Source of the DNA: Symbiodinium natans
Taxonomy: Eukaryota; Sar; Dinophyceae; Suessiales; Symbiodiniaceae
Assembly: GCA_905221605.1 (NCBI GenBank)
Contig: CAJNDS010001868.1
Coordinates: forward strand, 124,001 to 188,000
Direction: 5' to 3'
DNA length: 64,000 nucleotides
Every line of letters begins with the position of its first letter. Position 1 is the first letter of the stretch. A program made the position numbers and the translations under genes. The notes under the pieces were generated by a model. The model made no database searches. It was not told where the DNA came from and was given only the letters and a program-made list of their open reading frames with translations. Of the stretch, positions 44,801-52,896 are shown piece after piece.

Positions 44801-47800
44801 TAAAATGGTAGGTACATGGTGCCCCCTAACCTTGGAACCTAAACCCTTCAGGCTGGCATGACGGGGTGTTCGTGTTGGTTCCGGAACTTGAGGGATTTCT
44901 TCGATCTTTGAATTCTGGTTTGGTGGCCCACATAACAAGGCTTGCAAGTCTTAGCCAGCTGGCCCCTCACACTGGGTCTGAATACCCAACATGCAGCCCT
45001 AAACCCTAAACCCTAAACCCTAAACCCTAAGCCCTAAACCCTAAGCCCTAAGCCCTAAACCCTAAAGGGATAGGGGCTCCTGGCCCTCCATGTCTGCGTC
45101 TCCATCTCGAAGATGCTTCACCTTTCAGTTTGCTGGGGTATAGGGTTTTGGGTTTAGTGTTTAGGGTGTAGGGTTAGGGTTTAGGGTTTAGGGGCATGGC
45201 CGGGTGTGGTGCGCTGCTTAGGGAGTGTAGGAGCTTAGGCGGGGGCCTGACAGAACTACATACCTTCAACTTCAATCTCCGTATCTGCCCCTGAGCCCTA
45301 CCTACGTGGGCTATTATACCCTATAACCCCTTAAACAGGCCCTTTGTAGGGTTGGTTAGAGGGATTATAAGGCCTAATGGCCCATGCTGGTACACCATTC
45401 AGGAGCCGTTCGGCTTCCTTCTCAGCTGAGAACCAGAGTAGAAAAGTTCAGAGCCCTGCACGTCAAGAAGCGTGGCGGGTTTCCGGACATCGAGTAGCGT
45501 TTCGATCACAGCTGAATCTCCGACGGTTTTTCGTTGCTGTGGTGTACCTTTCTTGGTTCCAAAACCGTAAAAGTCTAAACCCTGAACCCTAGACCTTGAA
45601 TGCCTTCGGCGTTTTCTCGTTTCAGCGGGATCCCTGACAACTAGAACTTAGCACTGATTTGCACGCAACTGACTAATGGCCCTGAACCGGTTTGAGGTTA
45701 GGGTTTAGGGTATAAGAAACAATGCAGTAAAATCACCGTGGACTGTCCAAATTCGAAATATGCAGACTGACACAATGCGCTGAACAGTCTAGGCACAAAC
45801 AGAACTCGCCACACCAAAACGACTCCAGCTCTACGATAGGGTCCCCCTTTTGAGGAGACCTACTTTAAAACGGTATCTACAACGGGCCCTCACATTCAAT
45901 CAAGGCATGTTGTGCAACCCCTTTTGATGCACCCTAGACCCTATAACCCTACATCCGAAACCCTAAACCCTTTGAATGAAGCGCAGAAACTGGCCGAGCC
46001 AGGCGCCTTTTGATTCAGGCGCTGCTTCAAGAAGCCTTTCGCATCCTCCCGTTGGCTCAAGAGCCCCAGCTTCGTGTTTAAAGGACTAGAGACCCCGAAA
46101 CCTGCACACGAAAAATTGCCTGCGAACCCTAAAGCCCTAAACCCTGAATCCTAAACCCCAAAACCCCGAAACAAATGTCCCATGCTTCTAAAGGCAAAAA
46201 GAGGCGGAGTGTTGGTTGCTCCCAGTCTCAAAGAAGGAGGACTTCCTGAACAAGCCGGTGCTTATCCGGGGACTGCCGACTTCAAAAGCTGAGGGCTTCA
46301 AGCGGTGAGATTAAAAACATGGACCTTAAAGCATCTTTAAATGCTACTCTAAAGCATCTTTCCTATCTACTGGTCGAGCCCGGGCAAAGACAGAGGCTTC
46401 CTGGGGGGCACATGTCCTTATCCCGGAAATCAAGAAGGAGGACGTGCTGGAGGGCCAACGTTCTGTCCCAGGGACAAACCACTTTTGCCATCAAGCGAAA
46501 GTTTAAACAACAACATCCTCGGAACTCGTGGAAACTTTCCGCGAAACTCTGAGAAAAAAGGAACTTCAACAACCGAAACAATTGAACAATCACAACCTTT
46601 GAGCCCGGCAGCTAGGTATAGGGTTTAGGGTTTAAGAGTTTCAGGGCTCAACGGGTTACGGGTTTAAACCCTAAACCCTAAACCCTAAACCCTAAACCCT
46701 AAACCCTAAACCCTAAACCCTAAACCCTAAACCCTAAACCCTAAACCCTAAACCCTACGTCTCAGCTGGCGCCTTCAGGCCCGCGCCCGCTTGCTTGGGA
46801 GTGCCTGCAACTTTGGCCTCGCGATGCCGCGTGACCCGTCAGCGGTCTGGGTTTGGGGTTTAGGGCTTAGGATTTAGGGTTAAGGGTTTGGGGTTTAGGG
46901 TTCAGGGTGTAGGGTTTAGAGGGTTCAAGGGCTCAAGGGTTTAAGGGTTCAGGGCTTAGGGTTTTCCAGAACTCCCATGCATGGTGTAAACGCGAAACTT
47001 CTCTTTTAACCCAACTGCACACCTCTCCAAAAAATCCTCAAGGACGACCCTCTCACTATCAACCATGGTGGTCCCTCCGCCTCTAGCTGAAAAACGGCAA
47101 TACGAATGACAGTAGCTCTAAGAATGCGGAAGCGGCCGATAAAGATGAGCCGGGAAAATAGTCATAATTATTCTGCCGAGATTTTTCTTAGGTTTGACAA
47201 CAATATTCTAGCAAAAGATGATGGTGATGAACTCATCAAGTAGCAACCGGATAGGAAAATCGGGCAAGACGTTTGCGGATTTTTGGAGCAGGAGGTTTGG
47301 GGTTTCGGGGTAATGCCTTTCCACTGAAACCGCAAATTGCGGGCCTTCCCTTACCCTAAACCCTAAACCCTGAACCCTTCAAGACTTACCCAAAACGCTT
47401 GGACCCACCCTTCGCCTCTCTGCGGTAAACTCAAGGCTGAAGTACCGAGGGCTTGAAACTCTATGTAGCTAGCTATCTAGAACTTTCGTAAGCCCTACGC
47501 TCTACGGGGAATTTCATGGTCCTTGATAATATGGGCCAATGCACATGGGCCCCTTATATGTGCCACAACCCAAGGGCAGGAAAATAAGGGACATATTCAG
47601 AAACATGTAACTACCCTTGGATACATCCTAAACCCTAAACCCTAAACCCCAAACCCTGAAGCCTAAACCCTAAACCCTAAACCCTAAACTCTAAACCCTA
47701 AACCCTAAACCCCAAACCCTAAACCCTAAACCCTAAACCCTAAACCCTAAACCCTAAACCCGAACCGGTGAAAAACTGACACCCAAACCTCAGCTCAAAG

Positions 47801-48068
47801 AATCCACCTAAACCCCCTGAAAGTGTCTTAAAAGCAGAAGCCCCAATTTCTGGCGCCGGGCCGTGTGTTTTGTTTGAGTTCATACCTTACAGGGATCTAC
47901 CTGAGACCCTAAAACCCCAAACCCTAAACCCTAAACCCCAAGCCCTGAACCCGAAACCCCAAGCCCTAAGCCCTAAACCCCAAACCGGGCCTTTCATAGG
48001 AACCCTCACCCTCCCACAAAGATCGACGACACCTGCTTCTTCACGCCTTTCGCGGGCCCGGGCCTCGT
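23820..48068 (-). CDS. GNL3: GNL3/nucleostemin-type circularly permuted GTPase gene
   Basis: At least 22 exons (listed separately) chain in phase. They give a basic, helical N-terminus, then VLDARDP, LLLN-K-IDLVP (G4), HPAIAFKA (G5-like), VGADELMQLLKNYSR, VGVVGYPNTGKSS (P-loop, G1), GVTKLMQE (G2), VTLIDSPGVVF (G3) and LRNVVR-VESISDPVAVVEAL. G4 before G1 is the hallmark of the YlqF/YawG circularly permuted GTPases. The ADELMQLLKNY and LRN-DPV parts point to GNL3/GNL3L/Nug1 rather than NOG2 or LSG1. These proteins act in nucleoli in 60S subunit assembly and export. Donors are mostly GC, five or so GT and two GA. Introns reach 4.2 kb and carry the telomere-type arrays, most MITE-like elements and the 1 kb hairpin. 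Possible further exons lie at 51.7, 22.9 and 21.3 kb. Family identity is near certain; some junctions are provisional. Confidence 0.85.
23900..24725. repeat. Large TTTCTAGGG nonamer block
   Basis: 800 bp of TTTCTAGGG, TTTAGGG and TCTAGGG; ten perfect TTTCTAGGG copies at 24180-24270. Intron of the GTPase gene. 24725-25300 is unique intron with nothing recognised. Confidence 0.9.
25374..25394 (-). CDS. GNL3: GTPase microexon: VLRNVVR
   Basis: 21 nt, VLRNVVR, matching the LRNxVxVE segment after G3. Acceptor TAACAG, GC donor after CGG. An alternative GTTTAG donor 36 nt downstream would lie at the telomere-type tract. Confidence 0.85.
25946..26005 (-). CDS. GNL3: GTPase exon: G3 (DxPG) motif
   Basis: Begins VTLIDSPGVVFEGDSED with the DxxG/DSPG switch II motif. 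Acceptor GCGCAG, GC donor after GTC. Confidence 0.93.
26268..26285 (-). CDS. GNL3: GTPase microexon: VQLDSK
   Basis: Only 18 nt (six codons), phase 0 on both sides. It completes MQEVQLDSKVTLIDSPG. Acceptor TTACACAG, GC donor after AAG. The plus strand reads a 75 nt exon-like stretch with a GTAAGT site across it, likely a shadow. Confidence 0.8.
27123..27157 (-). CDS. GNL3: GTPase exon: G2 region
   Basis: Reads GRAGVTKLMQE, the xxPGxTKxMQE switch I segment; the usual Pro is Ala. Acceptor TTCCTGAG, GC donor after GAG. Confidence 0.9.
27178..27320. repeat. Mixed TTTAGGG/TGTAGGG/TTCAGGG array
   Basis: Lies between the G2 and the 27.8 kb exons. Confidence 0.85.
27451..27472. repeat. C homopolymer
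   Basis: About 21 C in an intron; a CA run lies at 27377-27402. Confidence 0.9.
27779..27818 (-). CDS. GNL3: GTPase exon: VINSMKR after the P-loop
   Basis: Reads VINSMKRHSAVET, directly after GKSS. Acceptor TCGCCAG, GC donor after ACAG. Confidence 0.9.
28000..28385. other. GTPase intron island, open on both strands
   Basis: Unique 380 bp with a 122-codon plus ORF and an 82-codon minus ORF. Neither matches a family, and the flanking exons join without it. Nested gene possible but unsupported. Confidence 0.35.
28556..28685. repeat. CCCCTAAA octamer array
   Basis: 8-mers AAACCCCT with a few 7-mers. Confidence 0.9.
28854..28904. mobile_element. MITE-like family B, short
   Basis: 51 bp, TTGGGATGTTCC ... 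GGAACATCCCAA. Confidence 0.8.
29148..29305. repeat. AAACTCT heptamer array beside the P-loop exon
   Basis: About 12 identical AAACTCT units turning into CCCTAAA; the P-loop exon donor is at its edge. Confidence 0.9.
29318..29370 (-). CDS. GNL3: GTPase exon: P-loop (G1)
   Basis: Reads AHVSVGVVGYPNTGKSS with the GxPNxGKSS P-loop. Acceptor ACTGCAG, GC donor after TCC. Confidence 0.95.
29578..29718. mobile_element. MITE-like family A split by a CCCTAAA tract
   Basis: Left GGGGACCACAGGAACCC, right GGGGTCCCTGTGGCCCGC; CCCTAAA units at 29638-29667. Confidence 0.7.
30145..30705. repeat. Composite minisatellite block
   Basis: Three arrays in a row: 14-mers ACGTTTTGACCGAA (30145-30246), GGGGCT hexamers (30270-30490) and 21-mers with AAGCCAATTTTGGGC (30510-30600). 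Two hairpins follow (30616-30680 and 30683-30705). The Gly/Ala-rich ORFs are artefacts. Confidence 0.9.
31118..31166 (-). CDS. GNL3: GTPase exon: GADELMQLLKNYSR
   Basis: Reads VGADELMQLLKNYSRQ, the helix before the P-loop and closest to GNL3/GNL3L. Acceptor GCCTTCAG, GC donor after CAAG. Confidence 0.93.
31694..31860. mobile_element. MITE-like family A half split by telomere-type tract
   Basis: Left end CCTTGGGGACCAATTGAACCC; 100 bp TTTAGGG-type insert; then GGGTTCATATACCTCAGTAG of the core. GGGTTC is on both sides. Right end not seen. Confidence 0.65.
32030..32190. mobile_element. Family E, degraded
   Basis: ATTTCTTGTATCCCCAAAAGG and paired ACACTCACCAA core as at 56.6 kb; right part replaced by CCCAAAA units, ending CTACTTCAAAT. 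Confidence 0.65.
32266..32299 (-). CDS. GNL3: GTPase exon: basic linker
   Basis: Reads KRTREPPQTRL, in phase on both sides, at the place where family members have a basic linker. Acceptor CGTCAG, GT donor GTCATT. Supported by phase and position only. Confidence 0.5.
32340..33265. other. 900 bp unique island in a GTPase intron
   Basis: No telomere-type repeats. A pyrimidine-rich stretch at 32730-32820 gives overlapping ORFs on both strands (largest 180 codons, minus). No motif recognised and not needed by the GTPase. Confidence 0.5.
33605..33707. mobile_element. MITE-like family B
   Basis: 103 bp with TTGGGATGTTC / GGGGAACATCCCAA ends and AAGGACTGTTAGT core. Confidence 0.85.
34060..34113 (-). 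CDS. GNL3: GTPase exon: HPAIAFKA (G5-like)
   Basis: Reads QRSHPAIAFKACHGG, matching the PTIAFxAS segment. Acceptor CCCCAG, GT donor GTGGGT. Confidence 0.9.
34720..35135. repeat. CCCTAAA and TTTAGGG arrays around the G4 exon
   Basis: CCCTAAA/CCCTGAA 34720-34880; TTTAGGG 34978-35096, turning into TTTCGGG to 35130. The G4 exon sits between. Confidence 0.9.
34900..34947 (-). CDS. GNL3: GTPase exon: G4 (NKxD) motif
   Basis: Reads IDLVPKDAVQAWIKH after the split Lys; NKIDLVPxxVxxWI is diagnostic. Acceptor ATCGAG, GC donor after ATCT. Confidence 0.92.
35571..35611 (-). CDS. GNL3: GTPase exon: strand before G4
   Basis: Reads VTGSGKRLILLLN plus the first two bases of Lys. Acceptor CGGAG, GT donor GTCCCG. 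The split Lys codon completes NKIDLVP. Confidence 0.92.
35985..36090. repeat. CCCTAAA array
   Basis: Fifteen units directly downstream (minus strand) of the VLDARDP exon. Confidence 0.92.
36104..36175 (-). CDS. GNL3: GTPase exon: VLDARDP motif
   Basis: Starts VLDARDPGACRCEALE, the DARDPxGxR signature of YlqF-type GTPases. Acceptor GAGAG, GC donor after GAA. The plus strand also carries a long open stretch (DVRLALERFAAAS), but the motif fixes the minus strand. Confidence 0.9.
36198..36295. repeat. TTTAGGG tract flanked by 12 bp direct repeat
   Basis: TACTTGGAGGTT at 36198-36209 and 36284-36295 bounds about ten telomere-type units, suggesting insertion with target duplication in the intron upstream of the VLDARDP exon. 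Confidence 0.85.
36600..38970. other. 2.4 kb repeat-free intron island
   Basis: The longest stretch without telomere-type repeats. ORFs of up to 160 codons occur on both strands (for example plus 37102-37584, minus 37436-37909), none with a known motif. It has CACGTTT-rich ends, a 19 bp tandem copy near 37400-37438 and a TA run at 38717-38740. It could be an old mobile element or a nested gene. Confidence 0.45.
39324..39353 (-). CDS. GNL3: GTPase exon: VLKAADVIVE
   Basis: 30 nt microexon reading VLKAADVIVE, the strand just before VLDARDP. Acceptor CTGCCAG. The donor is GA (GAG|GACTGA), a non-canonical site known in dinoflagellates. Confidence 0.85.
39370..39560. repeat. GGCTTTA heptamer array
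   Basis: TTTAGGG-like block with eight GGCTTTA units. Confidence 0.85.
40146..40378. repeat. C-rich low-complexity tract
   Basis: About 230 bp almost pure C with scattered A, G and T. The minus strand gives Gly-rich ORFs that are artefacts. Likely able to form G-quadruplex or i-motif structures. Confidence 0.95.
40500..40815. other. AT microsatellite and T-rich stretch
   Basis: AT run 40501-40522, then ATTATT/GTT-rich sequence to 40690, a G run at 40709-40716 and T/G runs at 40788-40814. Confidence 0.8.
40950..41175. repeat. AAACCCTAT nonamer array
   Basis: About 23 copies of the 9-mer, nearly perfect. Confidence 0.93.
41349..41435. mobile_element. MITE-like family B
   Basis: Left TTGGGATGTTCCCCCC, degraded right CTGTTCATCCCAA. 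Confidence 0.75.
41767..42822. repeat. 1 kb inverted repeat of palindromic CCTACCGGTAGG satellite
   Basis: Arms 41784-42141 and 42403-42803. The inner 140 bp of each arm pair with one mismatch (42001-42141 with 42403-42543), the next 60 bp with five, then similarity drops; the outer flanks (AGAAGCCCAAAC and its complement) match again. Each arm is itself tandem palindromes (AGGCCT, CTACCGGTAG). The spacer at 42205-42402 is unique. Lies in the 4.2 kb GTPase intron. Confidence 0.92.
43598..43645 (-). CDS. GNL3: GTPase gene, exon before the GTPase core
   Basis: Reads VMSSLSKAAPLRDLHK, matching the YRELKK-type helix that precedes VIEASDVVLEVLDARDP in the family. Acceptor GTTGCAG, GC donor after AAA. 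Confidence 0.75.
43928..43959 (-). CDS. GNL3: GTPase gene, helical exon
   Basis: Reads HAASVKLCQE in phase (G+TT before it). Acceptor TGCAAG, GC donor after GAA. The plus strand reads an EF-hand-like peptide here that I take to be a shadow. Confidence 0.5.
43983..44160. repeat. TTTAGGG array then GGGTTTAA octamers
   Basis: Seventeen canonical units, then TTTAAGGG-like 8-mers. AGGTGCTT occurs at both sides (43965-43972 and 44106-44113), a weaker target-duplication candidate. Confidence 0.85.
44411..44450 (-). CDS. GNL3: GTPase gene, helical exon
   Basis: Reads ESLDALQVEAARR. Acceptor CTTGCAG, GC donor after AGAG. Confidence 0.55.
44602..44685. mobile_element. Family K repeat (relative 17130-17205)
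   Basis: GAAAGGAATTTTA ... TAAAATCCTTTC hairpin after CTGGGCAGACCC; the 17.1 kb copy shares GGGCATACCCTTGAAAGGAAT. Confidence 0.6.
44693..44831. mobile_element. MITE-like family C with A-rich insert
   Basis: TACCTGTGACTCCCAAACCC ... GGTACATGGTGCCCCC with a C run and AAATAA-rich stretch inside. Confidence 0.7.
45080..45121 (-). CDS. GNL3: GTPase gene, acidic exon
   Basis: Reads VKHLRDGDADMEGQ. Acceptor TGAAAG; the donor appears to be GA (CAG|GAGCCC), one of two GA donors in this gene model. Confidence 0.5.
45394..45425 (-). CDS. GNL3: GTPase gene, helical exon
   Basis: Reads EKEAERLLNG. Acceptor GTTCTCAG, GT donor GTACCA, in phase on both sides. Confidence 0.55.
46000..46069 (-). CDS. GNL3: GTPase gene, helical N-terminal exon
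   Basis: Contains LGLLSQREDAKGFLKQRL. Acceptor CGAAG, GC donor after CCTG. It joins as G+CT to the next exon. A charged coiled-coil-like segment. Confidence 0.6.
46660..46757. repeat. CCCTAAA array with head-to-head junction
   Basis: GGGTTTAAACCC at 46660-46671 marks a TTTAGGG-to-CCCTAAA turn, followed by twelve units. Confidence 0.85.
46773..46817 (-). CDS. GNL3: GTPase gene, basic N-terminal exon
   Basis: Reads AKVAGTPKQAGAGLK, phase 0 on both sides, with a GCGAG acceptor and a GC donor after AAG. Confidence 0.5.
47625..47765. repeat. CCCTAAA array
   Basis: Nearly twenty units, starting at the end of a family J element. Confidence 0.9.
48033..48068 (-). CDS. GNL3: GTPase gene, basic N-terminal exon
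   Basis: Reads TRPGPAKGVKKQ, phase 0 on both sides, with a CGAAG acceptor and a GTGTCG donor. Lys-rich, as expected for the nucleolar N-terminus. Confidence 0.45.
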
Positions 48069-48074
48069 CTTCGT

Positions 48075-48079
48075 AGGGT

Positions 48080-48125
<46 letters not shown>

Positions 48126-48135
48126 GGTTGCGGGT

Positions 48136-48166
<31 letters not shown>

Positions 48167-48215
48167 AGGTTGAGGGCTGAGGGCTGAGGGCTTAAGGCTT
48201 AGGGCTTGCGGTTTA
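48075..48215. repeat. TTGAGGG heptamer array
   Basis: About fifteen TTGAGGG units, directly upstream (minus strand) of the exon at 48033-48068. Confidence 0.9.
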
Positions 48216-48219
48216 AGGT

Positions 48220-49640
48220 GTAGGGTTCTTTTGGGGTTTGGGGTCTAAGGCTTAAAGCGTGTAGGGTTTCGCCTTGATGTTTTGCGGCCATGGAAAAGTC
48301 CTGCGGAAATATTGATGCCTCCTTCAGCGCTGCCACATTCAAATTCAACATGTAAGTCACACCATTGCGGATGGGAGCAGCTCGTGATCTTGGAGCGAAA
48401 ACTGATCCCCAACCCATTGAAACCTGCATGAGACGAGCTGAGGAATCCTGCGCAATTGAGCCTTTCTTCCCCATGGCTGAGAACAACCGCGCGCTACATC
48501 ATGATGGCGTGTGTGCCCTCGCACCTTTGAAAAAAATGCACAAGCGGAATAAACGGTGCACAGCTTACAAGTGGAAACCCCAATCGAGCGACTCTGAGCC
48601 GAAAATATCTGCGTGCGTCCAACTTATGCACAGACGCGGGCCATGCCCTGAAGCCTCAGTGACCATCTTGACATACTTAAGCCGCATCTCCGGTGTCAAC
48701 TGGCGTGAGGTCAGGCCACAGAGGCGCATTTTGTGGTCCGCCCTGCCCCCCCCCCCCCCCCCCCCCCCCCGGGAAGCCCAAAGCAAAACAAGGCCTCGTT
48801 GCTGGAAGCAGCTGAGGGTCCTCTTTGTTGTTCACACCTAGTAATTTGGGTGCTGTAGGCTATGCAATTATATGACCTTCATGTTGTTTCCAAACGTTTT
48901 GGCTACTCTTGCTTGGCAAAGTGTCCGCCGTCTCAAAGATCAACGCGTAGGCACATGCATCTCAAGATCATTCAATGATTCAAGGGCCTACAGAAGCATT
49001 GATGAACACTGCACCGCGCTCAAGCAAGGCAATGCGCAGCAACACACAGCTGAAAAATGGGAACAATGGAGCGACCAATCCGAACAGGACTCGAGCCACA
49101 TGTAAGCAACCTGGAATGACGCAGTCTCATCATCCCTTACCCTTGAAATCGAACCCTAGACCCTATAAACATCTATAAACCCTGAACTGAAACACCTTGA
49201 AACACATTTGAAAAGCAAATTGAAAAGCGGTTGTCGACAGCTGCCACCCATCGGGGGCAATCACAACCGATGGACGGCAAAATGAGAATCAATGGAGCCT
49301 CCATAATTAAGCGACTACTGCCCTTTGAATTGTGACATTGCGCTCAGCAGTTGCTTTAGACATCAAAGCCTTGCTCGCCACCCCCCCCCCCCCCCCGACG
49401 GACCTGTTTTCTCTTGGATGCTTTGTTACGGACATGTTTGGGTCTTGCACTTTATAAAGCGACTTCCTGTGCCTGTCGATTGAAACATAGGGCCTTGCCC
49501 TCGTGCGGGATTATTATCCTGCAGGGTTCCAGCCGCAGATGGAAAGAGACTGTGCCTGTGGTTTTCATGATCATGAGCCTCCTTTAAGAAAGCCGATGCT
49601 GTGCTCCATAGAACGAACCTTTGAGGGTTTTGAGGGTTTA
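48220..49640. other. 1.4 kb repeat-free island, coding status unclear
   Basis: Open stretches on minus (MRLCGLTSRQLTPEMRLKY near 48730; MGKKGSIAQDSSARLM near 48470) and on plus (48365-48840, 48872-49105). C runs at 48746-48770 and 49380-49396. No family or consistent splice chain found. Confidence 0.4.
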
Positions 49641-50433
49641 TAGGTAGGTAGGGTTTAGGGTTTACGGTTTACGGTTCAGGGTTTAGGGTTTAGGTTTGGG
49701 GTTTCGGGTTTCGAACGGGGCCAATGTGACAAAGAGGCTCAAAAAGTCTGAACGGGCATTGACGGTATTGCACTTTGGTACCACAAGGTGGCAGCATGTC
49801 AACGACCAGAAAGGGGGGGGCCGTGTTGCATGAGCTCCGTTTCGCTCAAGACACATGCCCCGCATCCCAGCATGTCCAGGACAGTTGCTTAGCAGAATGG
49901 CTGAAGACAGGTCAGCCCCAAAAGTCCTACAAGTCTTTCTAGAGTTTAGGGTTCAGGGTTCAGAGTCGTTGCTATAAACCAGAAACTCTTGGTCATGGGC
50001 AGCGACCTGGACAGTGCCGATGCATCAATGATAAATGACAGTTCGATGCCCTGAACTGAGCTAACGTTGCACGTACCCATGGATGAAGCCTTGGCCACAA
50101 CGTCCAAGCCTACCCACGCCACGCTGTCTCCTTAAATCTGACCCCTGAACCTTCAACCCAATGGGCAGCATACACTATATCCCAAGGGCCTACCTAGAAG
50201 GCCATGTCCGTGGCCAACGGGGGGGAAGAACAACCCTAAACCCTAAACCCTAAACCCTAAAATGCCTTTCAACCTTCTTGCCTGTGCTTTTGGGGAAACG
50301 GGTTGCTTCATGGGTGCTGTGCGTCAGCAGCTATGTTCAACGGGAGCTCAGGCGAGCTCCGAGCTCTGCTTCACCCAAGCCGAAGGCTTGCTATGTATGG
50401 GTTTTCTATGCTCTGTGCCGACCTAAGCAGGAA

Positions 50434-51610
50434 GGTTTAGGGTTTAGGGGTTAGGGTTTAGGGTTTAGGTTTAGGGTTTAGGGTTTTAGGGCTGAGGGTT
50501 GAGGGCATGTCTTCTCACAGTTCTTCTTAGGGACGCTGGGAATAGTGTTTAGCGACATGGAGGGTTCCAGGCTCGAGCTATTGAGGCCTTCAGGGGCTCA
50601 GGCAAGGATTTCGAGGACCAGGGAGTGGGGGGTTTAGGGTTTAGGGTTTAGGGTGTATATCCCAGATCCCGAACCCCTACAAGCAGGGTTGGGTGTGGGG
50701 ACGGGGTGAATCCCCAAGAACTGCATTGGGGTCTGTGACCCTTCAACCCTGTGTGCGCCATCATTCACGAACCACCGCCCCCGCATCCGTCCCTGTTATT
50801 CGTAGAGTTTAGAGTTTTCGCTCTGCTCTCCGTGGTTCATGGTGGGTTTAGGGTTCATGGCGTAGGGTTGAGGTGGTGGGTTTACGGTTCAGGGTTTAGG
50901 GTAGTTAGGCGGTTAACAGAGCTCCTTGCGGCGCGAGCCGCGCCGGGGCGTTGACCGCAGGGCGAGAGGCACCCTAAACCCTAAACCCTAAACCCTAAAC
51001 CCTAAACCCTATAAACCCTAAACCCTAAACCCTAAACCCTAAACCCTAAACCCTAAACCCTAAACCCTAAACCCTAAACCCTAAACCCCAAACCCCAACC
51101 CCAATCCCTCGACCCTCAAACCCCAACACCCCTCCCAACCCCATCCCCGAAATGCAGCCTGCGTGTGGCGTTTTTTGGATCGAATGTTGAGGTGGGCTGG
51201 TTGAGGTGCGGGGGGTAGTCTAGGGTCACATGATGTATAGTCATGGTTAATTCGGGGAATTCGGGCCCTGAACCCTGAACCCTATTTAGGCCCTTTTTGA
51301 ACCTGGAAGCTGCTTCACCCTAAACCCTTTGCAACTGGGACTTGGTGACTGCCAGAAAGGAATCACACACCCGCAAACTGCAGCACCGGCCTCATCCACG
51401 CGAGAAAACCCTAAACCCTAAACCCCAAACCCTCAACCCTCAACCCTAAACTCCAAACCCTAAACCCTAAACCCTGTGTAGGGTCGAAATCCAGTCAAGG
51501 GTGCCCTAAACCCTAAACCCTAAACCCTGAACCCTGAACCCTGAACCCTAAACCCTAAACCCTAAACCCTAAACCCTAAACCCTAAACCCTAAACCCTAA
51601 ACCCTGAACC
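50434..51610. repeat. Telomere-type arrays with short islands
   Basis: TTTAGGG 50434-50500 and 50630-50655; CCCTAAA 50970-51085, 51405-51475, 51503-51607. Confidence 0.85.
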
Positions 51611-51614
51611 CCGC

Positions 51615-51697
51615 CTCTGCCAGCTACGGTGCAGCCCCCACTGTGAGCGGCGAATCTTCGTTCGAGGAATGGCTGAGAAGGACTTCTTGGGAGCCAT
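51615..51697 (-). CDS. GNL3: Possible first exon with start codon of the GTPase gene
   Basis: Begins with ATG one base after a CCATCAG acceptor, which would suit spliced-leader addition, and reads MAPKKSFSAIPRTKIRR. The very basic start fits nucleolar GTPases. The donor is uncertain (GC taken). The plus strand is also open here (YGAAPTVSGESSFEEW), so this is a guess. Confidence 0.35.
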
Positions 51698-51725
51698 GCT
51701 GATGGAGGCTTCATGGCCAAACCAT

Positions 51726-51790
51726 AGGGTTTAGGGTTTAGGGTTTAGGGTTTAGGGTTTAGGGTTTAGGGTTTAGGGTTTAGGGCTGTA
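51726..51790. repeat. TTTAGGG array
   Basis: Eight units just upstream (minus strand) of the putative first GTPase exon. Confidence 0.9.
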
Positions 51791-52125
51791 GGGCTTAGGG
51801 ACCTTTCTCAGCGCTTCATGCCCTTGAGTTCGTGATTGACGAAGTATGGCTGGAAGTCGCTCTCCTATCCACCATACCCCTCTCGAAACCAGAAGGACAA
51901 TCCTGTTCATAATAATGACCGTGGGTTGCTTGTAATTATGAAAACAAAACCAAAAAAAAACCCTAAACCCTAAACCCAAAAGGAACTCCTAAGAGGACAA
52001 AAAGTCCATGGCTCCCCGGATCATAAAGGCAGCTGGCAGCAGGGGTCAATGGCCGCCCGACTGCCAGCCTTTTCTGGGTGTTGCTTTAAAACCCTTTGAA
52101 CATGATGTATGAATAGGTCCCCTTA

Positions 52126-52237
52126 CTTAGTATCCCAGTAACCATACTACAATAAGGGCACCCTTTTTGGGGTGGTTACTTATCAGGGAACCCATAACCA
52201 AAAAAAAAAGGGTAAAGGGTACCACTGGGCTACCAAG
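52126..52237. mobile_element. MITE-like family I
   Basis: 112 bp, CTTAGTATCCCAGTAACC ... GGTACCACTGGGCTACCAAG, same inner AATAAGGGCACCC as the 36.5 kb relative (36500-36595). Confidence 0.85.
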
Positions 52238-52695
52238 CTTAAAAGGGAAAGAAGGGAAACTTCAAAATCATCCCGAAGCAATACCCAGTTTTAGACTGCC
52301 GTTTTGCACGCCGTGCTTGGTGGCTCTGAGACGCCCAGGAGGATTCGCCCCTATATACCCTAAACCCTAAACCCTAAACTCTAAACCCTAAACCCTAAAC
52401 GCCCACAGTTGCTCTGTGACGGGCCTAGGTTGTTTACTCTCTTCCTGCTGGTTTCGGGGTATAGGGTATCATGCCCCTCTCCTCGTAGTCAAACCCCCTT
52501 ACCCCCTTCCCATTGCATATTCCCTCTTTTGCCTATATATCTATATACATATATATATATATAGCTTCAGGGGAACGTGTAATATCAGGGGTTATGTTGA
52601 TGTGAACAAGCAATGTTGGGATGGGTGGCACCCAGCCCTTCCCATTCATGACCCCTTCCAGGTCCAGCGTTTTTGGGAGTTGGGTGCTTTAGCAA

Positions 52696-52816
52696 TTACC
52701 TTGGCGACCACATGAACCCGAAGATTGGGATCATTTTGCCATATACTACTACTATCATCCCTCTTAAAATATGTGAGCCATAAGCCCTTTTAGGCTTCAT
52801 GTGGTCCCGAAGGTAA
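52696..52816. mobile_element. MITE-like family A, intact
   Basis: 121 bp with 21 bp terminal inverted repeats (TTACCTTGGCGACCACATG / matching right end). Inner CATATACTACTACTAT is shared with the other copies. Confidence 0.85.
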
Positions 52817-52896
52817 GTTTAGGATGATATAGGGTTTAGTAAGTCGACGTCCAACTACCCCACCAAAGCGTTGCGCAAGCTCGCCTTCACGCTTGC

